The translations under genes and the position numbers were made by a program. Shown here piece by piece: positions 5,892 through 7,709 of a stretch of DNA of 7,709 nt; the stretch's first letter is position 1; every line of letters begins with the position of its first letter. Source of the stretch: UBA685 sp002299005 (GTDB taxonomy: Bacteria > Pseudomonadota > Alphaproteobacteria > Puniceispirillales > Puniceispirillaceae). The stretch lies in NCBI GenBank assembly GCA_963966775.1, contig CAXAAH010000066.1, positions 1 through 7,709 on the forward strand, in the 5' to 3' direction. Under the pieces are notes generated by a model. That model ran no database searches. It worked only from the letters and a program-made list of their open reading frames with translations, and was not told the origin of the DNA.

Positions 5892-7106
5892 CTAATTACC
5901 AGAGGCAAAGCGTGCGACCCATGCCGCCTCTAATTCTGGCACCCATGACGGGTGCGGCTCTGGCAATGTCTTGGCCAGATCAGCCGGGCTTAACGTCGCT
6001 ATCCCCTTTGGCAGTGCCGCAAATGCCGCTCTATCATCTGCCGACAGGCGCCCGATGGATAACACAGACGGATCGCCCCAAATCGCCGGATCAGCTTTGC
6101 GCAATTGTGCTTCTGGTGAAAGCATGAAATTGGCCACTATCTGCGCGGCCGCATCATTGCCGCTATTGAATGGGATCGCCAAGAAATGCACATTTGCCAA
6201 GGTGCCAGCATCATGCACATAAGAGCGCACACTGTCTGGCAATTCGCCGCGTTCAATCGCTGATGAGGCATCTGCTGGATTAAAGGCGATATAGATATCA
6301 GCCTCTCCATCTGCCACAAGCTGGCGCATTGCGGGATAATTTTGCGGATAGGCACGCCCGCCGCGCCAGAGATCATCATTAATCATCTCCAAATAGGCCC
6401 AAAGAGGCGCTGTCACAGCCTCAAAATCACTCTCAGAGACAGGCGCATAGAGCGCATCATCTTGATCTGTCAGCTCAATCAACAGCTGTTTTAGGAACGA
6501 GACGCCGATAAAATCAGGCGGCTGTGGATAGGTAAAACGGCCCGGATTTTGCGCGATATAACGCGCCAATGCCGCCGCATTCTTCGGGGGGTTTTGCACA
6601 TAGGCGCTATCATAAAAGAACGCTAATTGCGCGCGCCCCCACGGCACTTCGCGCCCTTTTGTTGGCACCGCAAAATCAAGCGCAATCGCCGGCAATTCTT
6701 GGGCATCTGTATAGCGCCAATTTGGCAAGGCCGTCACCCAATCATAGGGCTGAAGCAAATCTGCGCGCATCATTGAGGCGAAATTCTCGCCATTCACCCA
6801 TAGCATATCGACAGACCCGTCAGTGTCTCTGCCAGCGGTTTTTTCCGCCAAAATACGCGACACAGCGGCCGCCGTATCTGTCAATTTCACATGTTCAAGC
6901 GTGATATCATAGCGATCTTTTAGCGTATCACCGGCCCATCTAATATAGGCGTTAATCTTGTCATCACCGCCCCAAGCGTTGAAATAAACAGTTTGGCCTT
7001 TGGCCTTCTCCGCGAGCCTATCAAAGGCCGCATCTGCATGAGCCGCAAAAGAGATACCCAGCAAGGCAGCCATGGCAAGGCAAAAATGTGTTAATCTGTT
7101 TCGCAT
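5892..7106 (-). CDS. ynjB: Periplasmic ABC substrate-binding protein, YnjB type
   Basis: 404-aa secreted solute-binding protein, recognised by similarity to E. coli YnjB (COG4134): TVYFNAWGGDDKIN (39-52), LEHVKLTD (70-77) and the block LAEKTAGRDTDGSVDMLW then NGENF (86-109). It would capture a small solute in the periplasm and deliver it to the YnjC-type permease encoded 121 bp downstream; the solute is unknown. The N-terminus is a clear signal peptide: basic MRNR, a hydrophobic stretch, and a probable cleavage after AHA (residue 24). A GTG 13 codons upstream (7145) would extend the frame, but I chose the ATG at 7106 because it gives a standard signal peptide and has AGGAGC 9 nt upstream. No cysteine follows the signal peptide at the cleavage site, so it should be soluble rather than a lipoprotein. 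The promoter must lie in the divergent region to the right. Confidence 0.93.
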   Translation of the reverse strand: MRNRLTHFCLAMAALLGISFAAHADAAFDRLAEKAKGQTVYFNAWGGDDKINAYIRWAGDTLKDRYDITLEHVKLTDTAAAVSRILAEKTAGRDTDGSVDMLWVNGENFASMMRADLLQPYDWVTALPNWRYTDAQELPAIALDFAVPTKGREVPWGRAQLAFFYDSAYVQNPPKNAAALARYIAQNPGRFTYPQPPDFIGVSFLKQLLIELTDQDDALYAPVSESDFEAVTAPLWAYLEMINDDLWRGGRAYPQNYPAMRQLVADGEADIYIAFNPADASSAIERGELPDSVRSYVHDAGTLANVHFLAIPFNSGNDAAAQIVANFMLSPEAQLRKADPAIWGDPSVLSIGRLSADDRAAFAALPKGIATLSPADLAKTLPEPHPSWVPELEAAWVARFASGN

Positions 7107-7115
7107 ATTCCTGAT

Positions 7116-7121
7116 GCTCCT
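7116..7121 (-). promoter_or_regulatory. Ribosome binding site deciding the ynjB start
   Basis: AGGAGC on the minus strand, 9 nt before the ATG at 7106. It lies inside the longer GTG-initiated reading (7145), which has no comparable site, and so supports the shorter protein. Confidence 0.75.
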
Positions 7122-7164
7122 ACCTGATGTGCTTATATGATTCACCTAGAGCCCTAAAAGACCA

Positions 7165-7174
7165 GTATTAATAC
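7165..7174. repeat. 10-bp perfect palindrome GTATTAATAC
   Basis: A fully symmetrical AT-rich site about 60 bp upstream of the ynjB ATG. It could be an operator or overlap a -10 region of ynjB, but no matching -35 is seen. Confidence 0.35.
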
Positions 7175-7194
7175 ATTTCGACAAGAAAAATCAT

Positions 7195-7215
7195 ACCTAT
7201 CAGCCTATCACTATC
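7195..7215. repeat. Tandem 8-bp repeats ACCTATCA/GCCTATCA plus a further CTATC
   Basis: Two 8-bp units differing only in the first base sit head to tail (7195-7202, 7203-7210) and are followed by CTATC (7211-7215). A fourth CTATC lies at 7246-7250. Repeated spacing of this kind in a promoter region suggests multiple sites for one regulator; none is recognised. Confidence 0.4.
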
Positions 7216-7220
7216 TGTTC

Positions 7221-7247
7221 AGGCCTAGCGGGCCCCGATATAGGCCT
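7221..7247. repeat. Nested palindromes AGGCCTA / GGGCCC / TAGGCCT
   Basis: AGGCCTA (7221-7227) and TAGGCCT (7241-7247) are perfect inverted arms around 13 nt that contain the palindrome GGGCCC (7230-7235). The right arm is also part of ATAGGCCTAT, a 10-bp palindrome. There is no T-run on either side, so it is not a terminator; it lies roughly midway between the two divergent genes. Confidence 0.5.
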
Positions 7248-7292
7248 ATCCATCAGTGGCAATAGACGTGCCTGCGCCAAATCCGCCACAGT

Positions 7293-7326
7293 ACTCTCAC
7301 TGAGCAAGCCTCAGGGTAAGAAGAGT
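7293..7326 (+). promoter_or_regulatory. Possible two-step hairpin in the lipoprotein gene leader
   Basis: On the plus strand, CTGAG (7300-7304) and CTCAG (7310-7314) form an inner stem with a 5-nt loop, and ACTCT (7293-7297) with AGAGT (7322-7326) can close an outer stem. It ends 23 bp before the first ATG used for the lipoprotein. No known riboswitch class fits; it may affect translation or be incidental. Confidence 0.25.
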
Positions 7327-7349
7327 GAAAAGGCTCTATGATTTAGGTG

Positions 7350-7709
7350 ATGATGGTAAATGTGATGGCTGTTCCAGTACCTCCAAGAGTGGGTTTTAAA
7401 GTAAGTTTACCCGTAACTATCGCCCGAAGCATCATCGCTTCTAGTGCCTTTTTAAGCGGATGTGGCGGCGGCGGCTCATCATCGAGCGGCGCACCTACGC
7501 TGTCCACATCCGCCCTCCCGCCAGATAATATCGTCCAAAGCGCGACTATCACAGGCGAGAAAACCGCCTTTTTATTTGATGAATTAACTGATTTTGACAG
7601 CGCCATTAACCGCGCGCTTGCGATTGATGTTGCCACAGGCAAGGTCAGTATTTTTGATGATGATGACGCCATAGAACGGTTTTTGAACAAACAGCCTAAC
7701 CCGCAAGAT
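7350..7709 (+). CDS. Putative lipoprotein, N-terminal part only (runs off the window)
   Basis: I translated an open frame of 120 codons that reaches the right edge without a stop. It carries a lipoprotein signal: basic residues, a hydrophobic stretch (SIIASSAFLSGC) and the lipobox LSGC, whose Cys (codon 38 from this start) would be lipidated. The Cys is followed by a flexible GGGGSSSSG linker and then an acidic-rich region (DELTDFDSAIN, IFDDDDAIER). This points to export and anchoring, probably in the outer membrane. The start is uncertain: ATG at 7350, 7353 or 7365 and GTG at 7347 or 7362 are all in frame after a TAG at 7344, and none has a well-spaced ribosome site; 7365 gives the most usual signal-peptide length. 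The overlapping minus-strand frame is a shadow. I do not recognise the family; glycine-serine linkers after the lipobox are common in large surface proteins, but the rest is outside. Confidence 0.75.
   Translation, partial: MMVNVMAVPVPPRVGFKVSLPVTIARSIIASSAFLSGCGGGGSSSSGAPTLSTSALPPDNIVQSATITGEKTAFLFDELTDFDSAINRALAIDVATGKVSIFDDDDAIERFLNKQPNPQD

Larger units (their letters stand above)
7107..7349. other. Divergent intergenic region between ynjB and the lipoprotein gene
   Basis: About 243 bp separate the minus-strand ynjB from the plus-strand lipoprotein gene, so promoters for both must be here. I see no sigma-70 pair with good spacing on either strand. The segment has an unusual density of short palindromes and repeats (listed separately) within about 80 bp, which suggests regulator binding. 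No TPP or cobalamin riboswitch core could be made to fit. Confidence 0.65.

Noticed and set aside
5807..6904. Open frames overlapping ynjB on both strands
   Set aside because: The conserved YnjB frame explains this stretch; the others are compositional shadows.
7254..7260. GCCACTG on the minus strand upstream of ynjB as part of a cobalamin riboswitch
   Set aside because: Neither the following GGGAAGG-like segment nor a B12 box (GCCAGGAGACC-like) is present nearby.
7291..7320. CTGAG-containing leader as a possible TPP riboswitch
   Set aside because: The CTGAGA core and the paired second helix of the THI element are not present, and it is on the strand leading to the lipoprotein rather than to the importer.
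7343..7690. 115-aa open frame on the minus strand at the right edge
   Set aside because: The opposite strand carries an unbroken frame with a clear lipobox and linker; the minus frame has no recognisable domain and its residues mirror the plus-strand codons.
1..7709. CRISPR arrays, tRNA or rRNA genes, insertion sequences, phage or defence genes
   Set aside because: I found no regularly spaced repeats, cloverleaf elements, transposase-like frames or defence-type proteins in the window.

Overview
The window looks like chromosomal DNA from an alphaproteobacterium, most likely a free-living marine type with a near-even GC content (SAR116/Puniceispirillales-like is my guess, not a demonstrated assignment). 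The basis is the AspRS motif-2 region, which carries the 'RADRSPGEF' form I associate with Alphaproteobacteria, together with a short DUF1289 protein and a stand-alone betaine-homocysteine methyltransferase-type protein.

Layout, left to right. All confident genes but the last are on the minus strand. (1) 1-1642: aspS, aspartyl-tRNA synthetase, cut by the left edge so that the C-terminus is missing. (2) 1643-1818: a short gap with a probable terminator for the next gene and the aspS leader. (3) 1819-3673: three closely spaced genes, read from right to left as a DJ-1/PfpI-fold protein, a 73-aa four-cysteine DUF1289 protein and a homocysteine S-methyltransferase (bmt-like). Gaps are 45 and 52 bp, so they could share a transcript starting upstream of 3673, although a perfect hairpin lies over the DJ-1 stop codon. 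(4) 3674-4057: a 384-bp non-coding gap with several inverted repeats. (5) 4058-7106: a two-gene ABC importer of the YnjB/YnjC type, with a periplasmic binding protein first and a fused two-domain permease second. They are separated by 121 bp holding a tandem repeat, a strong hairpin and a possible tiny coupled ORF. (6) 7107-7349: a divergent intergenic region rich in short palindromes and repeats. (7) 7350 to the right edge: the start of a plus-strand lipoprotein gene, unfinished in the window.

How the genes work together: YnjB would capture an unknown solute in the periplasm and pass it to YnjC, but the partner ATPase (YnjD in E. coli) is not encoded next to them here. Bmt would make methionine from homocysteine using a methylated donor such as glycine betaine. 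AspRS is housekeeping. I see no defence system, CRISPR array, insertion sequence, prophage, tRNA or rRNA. The most noteworthy items are the ATPase-less YnjBC pair with its structured intergenic region, the DJ-1-fold protein lacking both canonical active-site residues, and the palindrome-rich divergent promoter region in front of the lipoprotein.
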